DNA from: an uncultured Bacteroidales bacterium
GTDB taxonomy: Bacteria; Bacteroidota; Bacteroidia; Bacteroidales; Paludibacteraceae
Assembly (NCBI GenBank): GCA_900321605.1
Contig: ONWR01000010.1
Coordinates: 51,620-115,619, forward strand
Direction: 5' to 3'
Length of the DNA stretch: 64,000 nucleotides
Below, one piece after another: positions 24,830 to 34,953 of the stretch. How positions within the stretch are numbered: the first letter of the stretch is position 1; the number at the start of each line of letters is the position of its first letter. The notes below the pieces were generated by a model that saw only the letters and a list, made by a program, of their open reading frames with translations, had not been told where the DNA came from and did no database searches. The translations under genes were made by a program, and so were the position numbers.

Positions 24830-25441
24830 TTAAATTATTTCGTTATTATATATCATATGTTTGCCAAGAATTGTACAGAAAATCATCTGTATGTCTTTGG
24901 TAAACGAATAGTGCTCCGCATAATATCTGTTTATTCTTACTTTGTCCGGATAAATCACCTCATCATTATATTTAATAGGATCAGAGACGGTAGCTAATAG
25001 GTCCTCTTCATTACGGTATTTGAGTGTAGCAGGTCCGGTAATGCCGGGACGTAAACTAAGCACAATCCGATCTTCTCCCTCCAACTTATCGGCATATCCC
25101 GGTACATCCGGACGTGGTCCCACGAATGACATGTTTCCAATGAGAACATCCCATAGTTCCGGCAGTTCATCTAACTTATAATGTCTGAGTTTGGCACCCA
25201 GTGGTGTGATACGGCTTTCTCCGGCTACACTAACGCTACTTCCGTTGTGACTTAAGGTCATAGAACGGAATTTGTGGCATGCAAAGAGTTTGCCTCCTTT
25301 GCCGACCCGTTGTTGCACAAAGAGCACTGGACCGGGCATGTGAATCTTAATAAGCATTGCTACTATCAGCAGTACAGGCCAAAGAAACAGGATGCCAAAG
25401 AATGCCATCGTTCTATCGAATATGTATTTTAGTGTCTTCAT
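24830..25441 (-). CDS. PglC-like initiating sugar-phosphate transferase
   Basis: Monotopic membrane phosphoglycosyltransferase, which moves a sugar phosphate from UDP to undecaprenyl phosphate and starts the repeat unit. N-terminal reentrant helix (FFGILFLWPVLLIVAMLIKI), then GPVLFVQQRVGKGGKLF, CHKFRSMT, LRHYKLDELPELWDVLIGNM and SFVGPRPDVPGY. The 203 residues match the minimal PglC form, not the larger WbaP form. It lies 13 bases upstream of the aminotransferase start and two bases after the acyltransferase stop. Confidence 0.93.
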   Translation of the reverse strand: MKTLKYIFDRTMAFFGILFLWPVLLIVAMLIKIHMPGPVLFVQQRVGKGGKLFACHKFRSMTLSHNGSSVSVAGESRITPLGAKLRHYKLDELPELWDVLIGNMSFVGPRPDVPGYADKLEGEDRIVLSLRPGITGPATLKYRNEEDLLATVSDPIKYNDEVIYPDKVRINRYYAEHYSFTKDIQMIFCTILGKHMIYNNEII

Positions 25442-25443
25442 AA

Positions 25444-26244
25444 TTATTTATTCTCTAATCTACTTTGCATTCCATGCATATTTAAAATCGCCTTAACAGC
25501 GTTATTGGGTATAAAATGACGGAAAGGATATAGTCCCCATATTATAATCCCGAGCCACCATTTGTAATATATTTTTAGATGACAATATGCTTTTCTAAAA
25601 TTAAACTTACTTTCTAAAAATGGTTGAATGTTTGAGTGCTCCGTAATACTTCTTGCTCCATCGTTTACAAAATCCAATTTCCTTTCTTCCAAATAATACT
25701 GATTCATTACATATATAAGCGCATAATATGCGTAGTTTTTCATATCTTCAGGAAAAGCTTTCATCGTTTGGTAGTCGCAAAAGGTATCTATAACATGATT
25801 AATAGAGAAAGCTACCATTTGGTTATTTGAATTAAATGCTCCCCAAAACTCAATCGAGGAATCTGCTTCTTGAATTCTTCTATTATAACTACTCAGAGAA
25901 GGGGTATCCAGATGTATTTTATAGGAAGCTGCTGCTGCGGTAAAAATGGAATAGCCAAATTGCATCATTTCGTCTTTTGTCACACGTCGTACGGTATAGT
26001 TTGCTAATCCTTTTCGTACTTGGTTGCGTGTTTTTGTACTTAACTCCTCCATTCCTCCAAATGTGTCTTTCAAAACAAACCAAAAGTTGGTTTGTGACTG
26101 ACAATCAAAATCATAAATATTACGAACCATCCATCCACCATGGGATAGTAGTTCATTGACTTGTTCTTTGTTTAATTTAAGCTCTTTCGCTATAGAACCA
26201 TCATATATCCAAGCATGTTTATATAATTTGTAATCTAATGGCAT
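25444..26244 (-). CDS. GNAT-like acyltransferase of unknown substrate
   Basis: 266 residues. The layout (LSTKTRNQVRKGLANYTVRR; SYNRRIQEADSSIEFWGAFN; MVAFSINHVIDTFCDYQTMK; YYALIYVMNQYYLEERKLDF) fits the GNAT/FemAB-type N-acyltransferase proteins found in polysaccharide loci. The C-terminus has a hydrophobic stretch (WWLGIIIWGLYPF). It would acylate an amino sugar, perhaps the 4-amino group made by the neighbouring aminotransferase; that is inference. AT-rich, as are its neighbours. Confidence 0.65.
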   Translation of the reverse strand: MPLDYKLYKHAWIYDGSIAKELKLNKEQVNELLSHGGWMVRNIYDFDCQSQTNFWFVLKDTFGGMEELSTKTRNQVRKGLANYTVRRVTKDEMMQFGYSIFTAAAASYKIHLDTPSLSSYNRRIQEADSSIEFWGAFNSNNQMVAFSINHVIDTFCDYQTMKAFPEDMKNYAYYALIYVMNQYYLEERKLDFVNDGARSITEHSNIQPFLESKFNFRKAYCHLKIYYKWWLGIIIWGLYPFRHFIPNNAVKAILNMHGMQSRLENK

Positions 26245-26250
26245 AGAAAC

Positions 26251-27018
26251 TCAATGTTTAATAAATTTTGTATATCTAATTTTTTTATATAGTCCGCAAA
26301 CCAAATTAACTAAAGTATGATATAAAGAGGTAGTAATTCTCATTTTTTCTGCATCTCGAAATAGTTTATAGTGCCATTTTATCAGATGGAAAATGGTATG
26401 ATTGCTAACAGATCCTACACGTCCTCTACGATATTTTGCTAAAACTTCAGGTAATAAATAGCAATTAGCCTTCTTACAAACTTTCAGCCACATAGCGTAA
26501 TCGTTATTTTTCCGGATGTTTTCTATTTGAATTACACCAACTGCTTCTGCATCATACATAATAGTAAGACATCCTGGCCAGCAAAATGCGAACATACCGT
26601 TCTTCGTAATTCTTGAAGGACCTGTAACTAAAATCCCTGTGTCTTTACCATTACTATCCATCTCAGAGTAGCATGTATAGGAGAACTTGTAACCGTTCTG
26701 TTTCATGAAACATAGTTGCTTCTCCAATTTTTCCGGAGCCCACAGGTCATCCGAATCCAAGAAAGCAATATATCTGCCTTTTGCCTCTCTGAGCGCTCTA
26801 TTGCGCGTCAAAGCAGCACCCATATTGTGCTCATTGCGCATGTACCGGATACGAGAATCGGTATATTGGCTCACTATCTGCTCCGTGTTGTCCGTTGAAC
26901 AATCGTCCACAATGAGCAGCTCCCAATGAGAATAGGTCTGAGCGAGCACACTGTCAATCGATTCTCCGATGAACCGACCGCAGTTATATGTGGGCATTAT
27001 TATTGATATCAGTTCCAT
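26251..27018 (-). CDS. Glycosyltransferase family 2
   Basis: Inverting GT-A transferase adding one sugar to the lipid-linked repeat unit on the cytosolic face. SIIMPTYNCGRFIGESIDSV, then LLIVDDCSTDNT, NMGAALTRNRALREAKGRYI and AFLDSDDLWAPEKLEKQ (DxD site). The start is placed at the ATG at 27018, which avoids a 14-base overlap caused by an in-frame ATG at 27033. C-terminal residues after 190 are basic and amphipathic. Donor and acceptor are unknown. Confidence 0.92.
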   Translation of the reverse strand: MELISIIMPTYNCGRFIGESIDSVLAQTYSHWELLIVDDCSTDNTEQIVSQYTDSRIRYMRNEHNMGAALTRNRALREAKGRYIAFLDSDDLWAPEKLEKQLCFMKQNGYKFSYTCYSEMDSNGKDTGILVTGPSRITKNGMFAFCWPGCLTIMYDAEAVGVIQIENIRKNNDYAMWLKVCKKANCYLLPEVLAKYRRGRVGSVSNHTIFHLIKWHYKLFRDAEKMRITTSLYHTLVNLVCGLYKKIRYTKFIKH

Positions 27019-27019
27019 G

Positions 27020-27814
27020 TTATTCATACGCAATAATGGTGTGTAAGGCTGCTAATACCCGCGTGGAGTAGAAGGAGAACAAGTAGTCTTTCCCTCGGAA
27101 ATAAATACGCGTATATTGCCAAATCAAACGGATACAGTTCCAGATTGTCCGAATCCAACTCAGGGTATGCGATGCACTTCCCTGACGGATGCGGCGGTAG
27201 TACACCGCGTCTTTGCCGGTAAAATGGACTTGATGCATCCTATTGGAAATGAGGAACAAGAACAGCGAGTCTTCTCCGGATCTAAATGTGGGGTCAAAGC
27301 GTCTTGATCCAATGATGTCCCGATGGATGAGTTTCATACAAGGTCCGCCGAAATAGGTTCGTGCAGAATAGAAAGGCATCGTACCTTTGGGTGCGTATTG
27401 ATGATACGCTTTCTCTATATAATAAGGTATATAGTCGTGTGTGTCATCAAAAGCGATGGTATAAGATGCTGCAACCGTCTCAGGGGTAGCTAAAGCAGCC
27501 AACGCCTCCAGATAGGTGGGGGATACATAATCGTCATCATCTACAAACCCGATATATTCGCCTTTAGCAGCATCGATGCCTAAGTTACGGGCATTGCTCA
27601 CTCCGGCAATGTCTGTCTGAATAATACGGAGTTGCAAATCCGTATGCGCTGCGGCGTAAGCATTCAACTGCTCCAACCACGGTTCAGAACATCCGTTCAA
27701 GACCACAATGAGTTCCCACAAACGCTTGTCGAGCGTCTGTGCTGCGAAACTATCCAAGCATTGCCAGATGTATGCTTGCGGTTTATATGTCGGGATGATG
27801 ACTGAAATGTTCAT
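27020..27814 (-). CDS. Glycosyltransferase family 2
   Basis: GT-A fold: SVIIPTYKPQAYIWQCLDSF, ELIVVLNGCSEPW, GVSNARNLGIDAAKGEYIGF and VDDDDYVSPTYLEAL (metal-binding DDDD region). 264 residues. The start overlaps the previous stop by four bases (ATGA), typical of this operon. Specificity cannot be read from the sequence. Confidence 0.93.
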   Translation of the reverse strand: MNISVIIPTYKPQAYIWQCLDSFAAQTLDKRLWELIVVLNGCSEPWLEQLNAYAAAHTDLQLRIIQTDIAGVSNARNLGIDAAKGEYIGFVDDDDYVSPTYLEALAALATPETVAASYTIAFDDTHDYIPYYIEKAYHQYAPKGTMPFYSARTYFGGPCMKLIHRDIIGSRRFDPTFRSGEDSLFLFLISNRMHQVHFTGKDAVYYRRIRQGSASHTLSWIRTIWNCIRLIWQYTRIYFRGKDYLFSFYSTRVLAALHTIIAYE

Positions 27815-28962
27815 AGTATGCTGTTTTTAATTGCATTCAACCATTGATGTCCATATCGCACATCCGGCTCTACATAGTTTCCTTCCCCCCATTCGTTCCA
27901 AGATTTGAGGAAAAGAATCTGATGTTCGGGCTGTTTATGCGATATAATAGAAAGCGCGTGGCGAATGTGCTTTTCAAATGCCTCCGGAGTGGAGTTGATA
28001 TATATACCTTCCCGACTACCATTTCTCGGAGTACGATCCCATTGTGGAAGGATAGTAGGATATACATTTTCCCACGAATCCTCCGGTGCAAAGTAATTAG
28101 CTACAGTAGAGGGATAATTATATGTCTCTGCATGAATATTAAGATGCAACATTCCTAAAATCCTGTTTATCGTAGATCGCGTCATTCCCTTTTCAAGCAA
28201 TTCGCCTCTACGTTTGCCAAAAGAGTTCACTGCATCGAATCCTAATTGCAACGCATAGTTATATAAGGCAGCGCTACTCTTGAGATTAGGAATCTGTTTC
28301 TGATGTGTTTGAGGATTAAAGGTCAAAGTAGAAGGAACCATGGCAATGAAATAAAATCCCGGAAGTCCTTCTGCTTTCGCCAATTCATTCCATAATTGCA
28401 TGAAATCGCCTACTTGCGGAAAAGCGAAAGGATCGTATATCGTAAATACTAAGCGTCCTTCAATAGTATAATATCTCTGGTCTTTAAAGGCAGGAAGAAG
28501 TGCCTTAAAATGGGCAATATGATCTTCTTTGCCCGGATAAGTTTGCTCCATAAGGATAGACGATTTCTTGCCGGAAGCCGTCCACGTAGCACTTGACCAA
28601 GTATGATTAGCCCAACATATACAGAACGGGAAATCGGGTTTGCCGCTTTGTACAACCTCATTGAGGGGGCGCTCCAAGAGCTGCTTGCCACCAAACCAGT
28701 AATGATAATAGCAGAAAGCCTCAATACCTGCCTCTTTGGCGAGCATTGCTTGTTGCTCCCGGACTTCCGGTAATCGCAAATCGTAGAAACCCAAATCGGC
28801 AGGGATACGAGGTTGGTAATGGCCTTTGAACAAAGGTCGAGCCTGAGCTACGTTAGTCCATTCTGTAAACCCTTTTCCCCACCATGCATCATTCTCCGGT
28901 ATCGGATGAAACTGCGGGAGGTATAATGCTATGATGCGTGCTTTTTTAGTTGATGCTTTCAT
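27811..28962 (-). CDS. WbsX-like protein (GH99-like TIM barrel)
   Basis: 383 residues of the WbsX family found in O-antigen and capsule loci. The signature is IALYLPQFHPIPENDAWWG, then KGFTEWTNVAQARPLFKGHY, YYHYWFGGKQLLERPL and the closing FLKSWNEWGEGNYVEPD. The fold is related to glycoside hydrolase family 99 barrels. Members are annotated either as glycosyltransferases or as hydrolases, and the reaction is unsettled. Nine bases separate it from the acetyltransferase gene upstream. Confidence 0.9.
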   Translation of the reverse strand: MKASTKKARIIALYLPQFHPIPENDAWWGKGFTEWTNVAQARPLFKGHYQPRIPADLGFYDLRLPEVREQQAMLAKEAGIEAFCYYHYWFGGKQLLERPLNEVVQSGKPDFPFCICWANHTWSSATWTASGKKSSILMEQTYPGKEDHIAHFKALLPAFKDQRYYTIEGRLVFTIYDPFAFPQVGDFMQLWNELAKAEGLPGFYFIAMVPSTLTFNPQTHQKQIPNLKSSAALYNYALQLGFDAVNSFGKRRGELLEKGMTRSTINRILGMLHLNIHAETYNYPSTVANYFAPEDSWENVYPTILPQWDRTPRNGSREGIYINSTPEAFEKHIRHALSIISHKQPEHQILFLKSWNEWGEGNYVEPDVRYGHQWLNAIKNSIL

Positions 28963-28971
28963 ATTATCTTT

Positions 28972-29592
28972 TTAAAGTTGTTTCAATAATTTTGCCGGAA
29001 CTCCGGCTACTACGGAATAAGCGGGTACATCTTTCGTGACAACACTATTTGCTCCAATGATAGCCCCATCGCCGATAGTTACTTTTCCTATGATACAGGC
29101 TTTATCTCCAATCCAAACATTATTGCCAATAATAATTTCCCCTTTGGATGATAAAGATCTATCTTGTGGGCTGATTTGCAAATCTTTCTTTTCTATGACA
29201 CCGTGGTTATTATCACTAATGAGTACATCGTTTCCTGTGAGCAGATGGTCTCCTATTTGTATCTTGTTAATCGCTGTGATATGAACTCTTTGGCGAAAAG
29301 TGCATCCATTTCCAATGATTATGGAAGGTTGGTATTTTATTTCCCTGTAGGAAGTCCAAGCGGTGAGTTCACAATTTTGGCTGAATGTACAATCGTCTCC
29401 AACTTCTATGCATTCAGCTCCTTTTAAGTGAGACCATCTTTTTTTTACCAGACTTCTTTGTCCCCATTTCTTAAACTGAGCACAATAGTATCCTGTGTAC
29501 AAATAATTGCTTATTTGCGACAGATAATATGCCATCTTTGGGCTAAAAAGACAAGCCCACAAGCGACCTATGTATAATAATATATTTTTCAT
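28972..29592 (-). CDS. Left-handed beta-helix O-acetyltransferase
   Basis: Hexapeptide-repeat acyltransferase of the serine/sugar O-acetyltransferase group. Repeats such as [17 protein letters not shown] and [17 protein letters not shown], the catalytic His in DNNHG, then [38 protein letters not shown] and a closing AGVPAKLL. The N-terminal 45 residues are hydrophobic and aromatic, perhaps membrane-associated. Predicted to acetylate a sugar of the repeat unit. Confidence 0.92.
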   Translation of the reverse strand: MKNILLYIGRLWACLFSPKMAYYLSQISNYLYTGYYCAQFKKWGQRSLVKKRWSHLKGAECIEVGDDCTFSQNCELTAWTSYREIKYQPSIIIGNGCTFRQRVHITAINKIQIGDHLLTGNDVLISDNNHGVIEKKDLQISPQDRSLSSKGEIIIGNNVWIGDKACIIGKVTIGDGAIIGANSVVTKDVPAYSVVAGVPAKLLKQL

Positions 29593-29594
29593 AT

Positions 29595-30764
29595 TTATTT
29601 TTTATTTATTATATACTTATACCAATCAAACACTGTTTGTTGATGGCTTTCAATCGAATAGAGCTTTTGTACAGTAGTTTGTCCTCTCTTTATCATAGGA
29701 ATAAAAGGCTCAATACCATCCTTTGTAACTTGTAAAAGATGAGCTATCAGTTCATTTTGAGTGTTATATCTCAGTCCGATTTCTTGACCGGAAATAGTTA
29801 ATCCGTTGTCAAACTGCTCTTTCGTGCCTCTGGTGTTTCTACCAATGACAAGAGCCCCGGAAAACATGCCCTCAGCCGTAATGAAGCCAAAGCCTTCTGC
29901 TTTGGAAGGAACGATTAGTGCCATAGTACGTTGCATCAACGATAAGATATCTTCTCTCATTCCGAGGAAAGTGACGTACGGAGTACAATCTGTGGATGAG
30001 ACCATCCGTTCGAGTTTTTTCTTATAATCTGCATCCTGTGTATCACCGGCAATCCATAATGGAACAGGATGATCCGTTTGTTTCACATAAATGGCATATG
30101 CCTCTAATAAATCTTCGATTCCTTTTCCTTGCTCTAATCGACCAGCAAACAAGAAGTATGGTTGTTTTGGGACGATTAATGCACTTTGATTTTTGGATAA
30201 TACACCATCGTATATCACGCGTGAAGAAGGCCAATTATGTAAATTGTTGTATTTTTGTATATCCTTCGTTATACATATTGTATATGATTGGTCTTCTTTG
30301 AGTTTTTTGAGGAAACAAGCTTTCGAAGGAATGTAGTGCAAATTAAAATCCAAATCGGCATATTCGCGTATATGCCACACATGAGGAATATTCAATCTTC
30401 GTGATGCAACGTATCCTATATTATTGACACTGGTATTGGTATGAATAATGTCCGCTTTGAATTCCTTAGCGATGCTATAAAGTTGTTTTGCAGCAGTCCA
30501 ATTAACGAAAATACGTCCGACCAAACGAGGAATAAAGAGTAGTATGTCTTTGGCACATCGGAGGGGAGGATAGACGGACATACGATAGGTTAATACTTCG
30601 TAAGGAATGCCCTTTTGACGCAGTATATGCGCAATGCCGGTATCCGAAGGAAGAATAAATAGCGGTTGGATAGACTTCGCTACTTCTCCCTCTAACAGAT
30701 TCATGACGGCTTTTGTGGCTCCGCCGTACATGTCGGTGGCATTTAGTATATATATAATGCGCAT
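29595..30764 (-). CDS. Glycosyltransferase family 4
   Basis: Retaining GT-B transferase. N-terminal glycine-rich loop [20 protein letters not shown], acceptor-domain [16 protein letters not shown], donor domain [20 protein letters not shown] and the E-x7-E region [20 protein letters not shown]. 389 residues. Likely adds an inner sugar of the repeat unit. Two bases separate its stop from the acetyltransferase start. Confidence 0.94.
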   Translation of the reverse strand: MRIIYILNATDMYGGATKAVMNLLEGEVAKSIQPLFILPSDTGIAHILRQKGIPYEVLTYRMSVYPPLRCAKDILLFIPRLVGRIFVNWTAAKQLYSIAKEFKADIIHTNTSVNNIGYVASRRLNIPHVWHIREYADLDFNLHYIPSKACFLKKLKEDQSYTICITKDIQKYNNLHNWPSSRVIYDGVLSKNQSALIVPKQPYFLFAGRLEQGKGIEDLLEAYAIYVKQTDHPVPLWIAGDTQDADYKKKLERMVSSTDCTPYVTFLGMREDILSLMQRTMALIVPSKAEGFGFITAEGMFSGALVIGRNTRGTKEQFDNGLTISGQEIGLRYNTQNELIAHLLQVTKDGIEPFIPMIKRGQTTVQKLYSIESHQQTVFDWYKYIINKK

Positions 30765-30783
30765 AAGCGTTTTTTATTAGTTG

Positions 30784-31896
30784 TTATTCCTTGTTCTCAA
30801 TAGCATCAAGTAAAAACTTTTGTGAAGGATTTACTATTTGTTGCAATATGTTTTTTACTATTTGGTAATTGATGGGGATGGTCGGAGGGTCGGCATGATC
30901 ATCAATTAAACATTGGGATATATGTAGTTGATTGAGTAGGGAACTTACTCGTGAAGAATTGTTTCCCATACCCAACGCGCAGAAAGGTTTCTCAAATATG
31001 ATGGAGAAAGCCGTTCCGTGAAATGAAGTTGTCACCACATACTCGGCATGTCGTATGTACGTAATAAACTCAAATGCATCGACTGTTTGTTTATATTCTT
31101 TACCGATTTTTAACGGATTCACCGCTCCGGTGATTTCTATGTAACGGCAATTCAATTGTTGTGCTTTTTTTCGAGCCAGTTGTTCTGCTGCTTTGGAAGG
31201 ATTCAAATTGTATAAAAGTACGTATTTTTCTTTGGGAATAAATGCATCTGCGTATTTTTTCCAAAAGTCAATACCCATCAATAATGTCGGATCAACGGTA
31301 GTAAGAATATTTTTTGATGTTAATGGCTGCAATAATTGTCTTAAACCCTCTTCCCGAACGGAAATATGATTAAAATGAACTAATGCATTTTTTATGAAAT
31401 CCTTGTCATGCGAGTCTATATCCATCTGTCCCATACTGGCTGCATATGCAATTTTTTTACTTGACGAAGGAATATATTCTCCCCAAAAAACCGGATCAAA
31501 TCCCGGATATGTGGGGAATGGTGAATGTCTCCACCATATTTGATCGCTTCCATATATTACGCAGTCATAATCCAAATTAGCTAATTCTTGTCCTTTCTTA
31601 AATTGCGGAGAGGCAGGTATATCTAAATATTTGGCTCGTAATACATCCATTTTACAGGTACGTTTCCTATATTTATGATATCGGAGCAGATTGTATAAAG
31701 TTTGTTTTATGCGTTTTATACCAGCTAAAGCCGGATTGATAAAGAGTGGTTTATACGCACAGGCATGCTCATCTGGCCAATAATCTATAATGGTCACATG
31801 ATGATTATGGGACTCAAGAAAACTCTTGAGAGCGAAGGCCTGAAGGAATGCCCCATAGTTTAGTGCGCGATGATATGTGAGGATACCTATTTTCAT
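30784..31896 (-). CDS. Polysaccharide pyruvyl transferase family protein
   Basis: Transfers a pyruvyl group from phosphoenolpyruvate to a sugar, forming a ketal that adds negative charge. MKIGILTYHRALNYGAFLQA start, YDCVIYGSDQIWW, KIAYAASMG, ISVREEGL, VDPTLLM and the C-terminal VVTTSFHGTAFSIIFEKPF are all family features. 370 residues. Its start overlaps the nitroreductase stop by four bases, a pairing often seen in EPS loci. Confidence 0.93.
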   Translation of the reverse strand: MKIGILTYHRALNYGAFLQAFALKSFLESHNHHVTIIDYWPDEHACAYKPLFINPALAGIKRIKQTLYNLLRYHKYRKRTCKMDVLRAKYLDIPASPQFKKGQELANLDYDCVIYGSDQIWWRHSPFPTYPGFDPVFWGEYIPSSSKKIAYAASMGQMDIDSHDKDFIKNALVHFNHISVREEGLRQLLQPLTSKNILTTVDPTLLMGIDFWKKYADAFIPKEKYVLLYNLNPSKAAEQLARKKAQQLNCRYIEITGAVNPLKIGKEYKQTVDAFEFITYIRHAEYVVTTSFHGTAFSIIFEKPFCALGMGNNSSRVSSLLNQLHISQCLIDDHADPPTIPINYQIVKNILQQIVNPSQKFLLDAIENKE

Positions 31897-32864
31897 GATT
31901 GTTCGCCGTGTTTAACTATGATTTGAGAAACAGGTATTCGTTCCGAACGAGCTACTTTAAATGTCTCAGGACAGCTACCGATGGCTATTATAGCAACGGC
32001 TACATCCTCGGTCTGCAAGGCTTCACGAACTTGCTTTTCTTCATCAGGCAGGAATGAGCAGTTGAGTGTACATGAAGCAATCGAATGATATTGCAATGCA
32101 TAAAGCAGGTTCATTAGGAAAATACCACCATCCACGTATGTCGCATTGCGCTCGTTGAATCCGGAATATCCTTCTTCTGATACGGTTAGTACTAAGAGAT
32201 ATTCGGCATCGGAGCCAAAACCTCTATTGCCGTGTTGCAGGTTTAGCAACCGATCGAATAATGCTCCGTGAGGAACGATATGTACCCGTACGGGCTGCCT
32301 GTTACAAGCCGAAGGAGCAGTTCGAGCCAAATCAATCGATTTGATGATATTCTCATATTGGATGTGCCCATCAAAATTACGCACAGAATGACGATGATGT
32401 GCGATATACGCAAAGTCTCCATGCTTAAATAACTCGCTTGATTGCACCTCCGGTTGATTATGCTGCGGAATAGCCGGGCAATGCTCAATGATTTCCTTTA
32501 AGCCGGAAGTTATCAGCGGATGGATGGACTTGCCCATAGATTCATGTACCCGCTTGTATTCACATAATACACTCAGAGCTTCAACAAACAGCGTTTGTCC
32601 GGTGTCATGTTTTGCCTCTATATATTGTTTGCATAGGGTAATTAGCGCCAATATATTCTCTTCTCCGAAATTAGCACGCATGTGTGGCATCGTTAGACCT
32701 TTTTCCACTACATGTGCACGAAGTGTGATCATACGCAGAAAACTGTATTCACTTTTATCATATCCGCTTATGAGTGAATGAGCGATATAATGCTTAGCAT
32801 CGCTGCTATAGATTCGGCAAGCGTGGTATAAATGAGATAATATTTGTTTTATTTTTCGTATCAT
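31893..32864 (-). CDS. Nitroreductase-family flavoprotein in polysaccharide locus
   Basis: C-terminal nitroreductase domain with FMN-binding HHRHSVRNF, TAPSACNRQPVRVHIV, and a final EDVAVAIIAIGSCPE. The N-terminal 150 residues are helical and include RAHVVEKGLTMPHMRANFG, a motif typical of the nitroreductase-like proteins of capsule loci. The role in polysaccharide synthesis is not established; a redox step on a sugar or lipid is possible. Four-base overlaps on both sides tie it to the pyruvyl transferase and the flippase. Confidence 0.88.
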   Translation of the reverse strand: MIRKIKQILSHLYHACRIYSSDAKHYIAHSLISGYDKSEYSFLRMITLRAHVVEKGLTMPHMRANFGEENILALITLCKQYIEAKHDTGQTLFVEALSVLCEYKRVHESMGKSIHPLITSGLKEIIEHCPAIPQHNQPEVQSSELFKHGDFAYIAHHRHSVRNFDGHIQYENIIKSIDLARTAPSACNRQPVRVHIVPHGALFDRLLNLQHGNRGFGSDAEYLLVLTVSEEGYSGFNERNATYVDGGIFLMNLLYALQYHSIASCTLNCSFLPDEEKQVREALQTEDVAVAIIAIGSCPETFKVARSERIPVSQIIVKHGEQS

Positions 32865-34198
32865 AGGCGTAGTATTTTAGGGGCATGAATGATATCTTTC
32901 CAGCCATATATCAAACAATGCATTTGCTGTTTGAATATAGGTCTATATGCCGGAATGAAGAAATGAATTATCATACCGGCTACGAGTGAAGTGGCAACTG
33001 CGGATATTGCGGCTCCAATTAATCCGTAGCGGGGCAATAGTATTAAGTTTAATACGATACAGACGATACATCCGGCTATATTTCGTAGGATAGCATATTT
33101 CTGCGTGTGCTCAATGATGATCAGCTGACCACTTATTTGTGCGTTGGCAACTCCGATGATGCGAAAAGCTAATAGTTGTAACACGGGAACAGCAGCTATA
33201 TATTGTAATCCGTAGCTGTATCGGATAATTAGCGGACTAGATAGACTGATAAATATTGTAATGAGGATACATATCCAAGTAGCGATATTCATGAAAATCT
33301 GTGACTTCTGACGATATATAGTTTGGTCATGCTCGTAGTTGGTTACTAAAACGGGTGTGATTGTTTGCGAGAGAATCGTTGGTATAAAAATACAGATATC
33401 TACAAATGTGCAGGCAACTGCGTAAATACCGGTTGAGGTCTTGCTCAACATATTTCCGATCATCAATTGATCGATTTTCATATATATGATGGTCATCACG
33501 GCGCTCAGGAAGAGCGGGAACGATTGGATGATATAGTATCGAGCAGTTGCTTTATCGAAACACCATTTCCGAATCGATGCAATCTTCTTTTGATAAGCCG
33601 CCACATATCCGCTTGCGATAAGGAATGCATCAAAAAGAAGAGCGGCAATAAACCAAACCAGCGAAGCCTTGCAAAGTAGTAGCACTATTTTTACTCCTGC
33701 GCCGAGGATGGTACGCATGATCTCAGTCTTGACTACGTATTCATTCCAGATAAGTGCCGTAAAATAATTGCGTATAGCGCTGAAACTATTGAGTATCATA
33801 GACACCGAATAGAGCATAATGAGCCATCGAACGTAACTCTCTTGCTCTGTAATCATCACCGAAACTCCTATTAAGCCGATGGTTAATACTGCTAACATAC
33901 ATTTCAACGCAAAAGCGGTTCCCACGAGCACATCTCTATTCGCACCTTCTTTTGCTTCTTCACGAATTTCAATTCCCTCCAAGCCGAAGTTCGCTACTAC
34001 TTGGAATATAGCTATATAACTAATGACATAACTCATAATACCATATTGCTCCGGTCCCAAATACCTTGCAACAATAATGCCTACAAGGAAACTGCCCAGT
34101 AGGGTCACTATCTTGCCGGTCATTGCCCATAATAAGTTACGGGCAATTTTTTGCTTTGTGCCGTTAAGATGAAAATATGTAGTTATGCGGTTAATCAT
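32861..34198 (-). CDS. wzx: Oligosaccharide flippase Wzx (second copy)
   Basis: Inner-membrane MATE/MOP-superfamily protein, which flips lipid-linked repeat units to the periplasm. About 12-14 hydrophobic helices in 445 residues, with the N-terminal ARNLLWAMTGKIVTLLGSFL and IIVARYLGPEQYGIMSYV characteristic of Wzx, and IYMKIDQLMIGNMLSKTSTG in the middle. It is AT-richer and different in sequence from the flippase at 38114, so the locus carries two. Confidence 0.93.
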   Translation of the reverse strand: MINRITTYFHLNGTKQKIARNLLWAMTGKIVTLLGSFLVGIIVARYLGPEQYGIMSYVISYIAIFQVVANFGLEGIEIREEAKEGANRDVLVGTAFALKCMLAVLTIGLIGVSVMITEQESYVRWLIMLYSVSMILNSFSAIRNYFTALIWNEYVVKTEIMRTILGAGVKIVLLLCKASLVWFIAALLFDAFLIASGYVAAYQKKIASIRKWCFDKATARYYIIQSFPLFLSAVMTIIYMKIDQLMIGNMLSKTSTGIYAVACTFVDICIFIPTILSQTITPVLVTNYEHDQTIYRQKSQIFMNIATWICILITIFISLSSPLIIRYSYGLQYIAAVPVLQLLAFRIIGVANAQISGQLIIIEHTQKYAILRNIAGCIVCIVLNLILLPRYGLIGAAISAVATSLVAGMIIHFFIPAYRPIFKQQMHCLIYGWKDIIHAPKILRL

Positions 34199-34218
34199 GC
34201 GTTATGTAGTTGCACTCA

Positions 34219-34953
34219 TTAAGAGAAAAACATTTTTTGTATTGTTCGCAAGCTCTCTATACTCCATTGTGAGCGTTGCTTGAGACTAACACGACCGGTA
34301 CTTACATTTCCGGTATTATTGATGAGCAGAATAGGCGCGTATAGGACCTTCAAATTCGCAGCTCGAATGAGTTCGGCAAAGAAGATCTCTTCGCCGTACA
34401 GGAATGTCGGGAATTGTAAATCATCATATTGCGCAATAAACTCTTTCGTAAAGAGCATGAACGAACCGTGACCTGCATATATGGTACAAGAAGGGGAGTC
34501 GGCTCTCTTTCTGCTTTTAAGAATATACAACAAATGATACAATTTGTATATGAAGGTATTGCTATAAATGAGGAACCATATTAAAAAGTTCCATTTCGTT
34601 GGTCTTTTCAGACGAGCAGGGTTCTCGTGAAGATCCCTTTTCCCTGTATATATATCCGGAGCAATCCAGCCCACATTTTCCGTCTTCAATTCCGTCAGTT
34701 TTTCGAAGAAATCAGGCGCCAATTGCAGATCCACATTGGAAATGGAAACGAAATCATAATCCTTCGCTTTCTCATTATAAACCGGCAGCGCTCCGCCTAA
34801 ATATCCCACATTGTGTTCTGAGTTATCAACGACCTCAATGTCAACATGTAGTGTGCCTTTTGCGTTTTCAGCGGCACGATGAACAGACTCCAGAAATAAC
34901 CGGAGTGCTTCGTCAGACTTATAGTTAACGCATATGAGCAAAAATTTCTTCAT
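34219..34953 (-). CDS. Glycosyltransferase family 2-like protein
   Basis: 244 residues. LLICVNYKSDEALRLFLESV, VEVVDNSEHN-like IEVVDNSEHNVGYLGGALPV, FVSISNVDLQLAPDFFEKL (NVDLQL in place of the usual NPD) and TFLYGEEIFFAELIRAANLK. It resembles rhamnosyltransferase-type GT2 enzymes. The central hydrophobic stretch (WNFLIWFLIYSNTFIYKLYH) may bind the membrane. The start overlaps the previous stop by four bases. Confidence 0.87.
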   Translation of the reverse strand: MKKFLLICVNYKSDEALRLFLESVHRAAENAKGTLHVDIEVVDNSEHNVGYLGGALPVYNEKAKDYDFVSISNVDLQLAPDFFEKLTELKTENVGWIAPDIYTGKRDLHENPARLKRPTKWNFLIWFLIYSNTFIYKLYHLLYILKSRKRADSPSCTIYAGHGSFMLFTKEFIAQYDDLQFPTFLYGEEIFFAELIRAANLKVLYAPILLINNTGNVSTGRVSLKQRSQWSIESLRTIQKMFFS

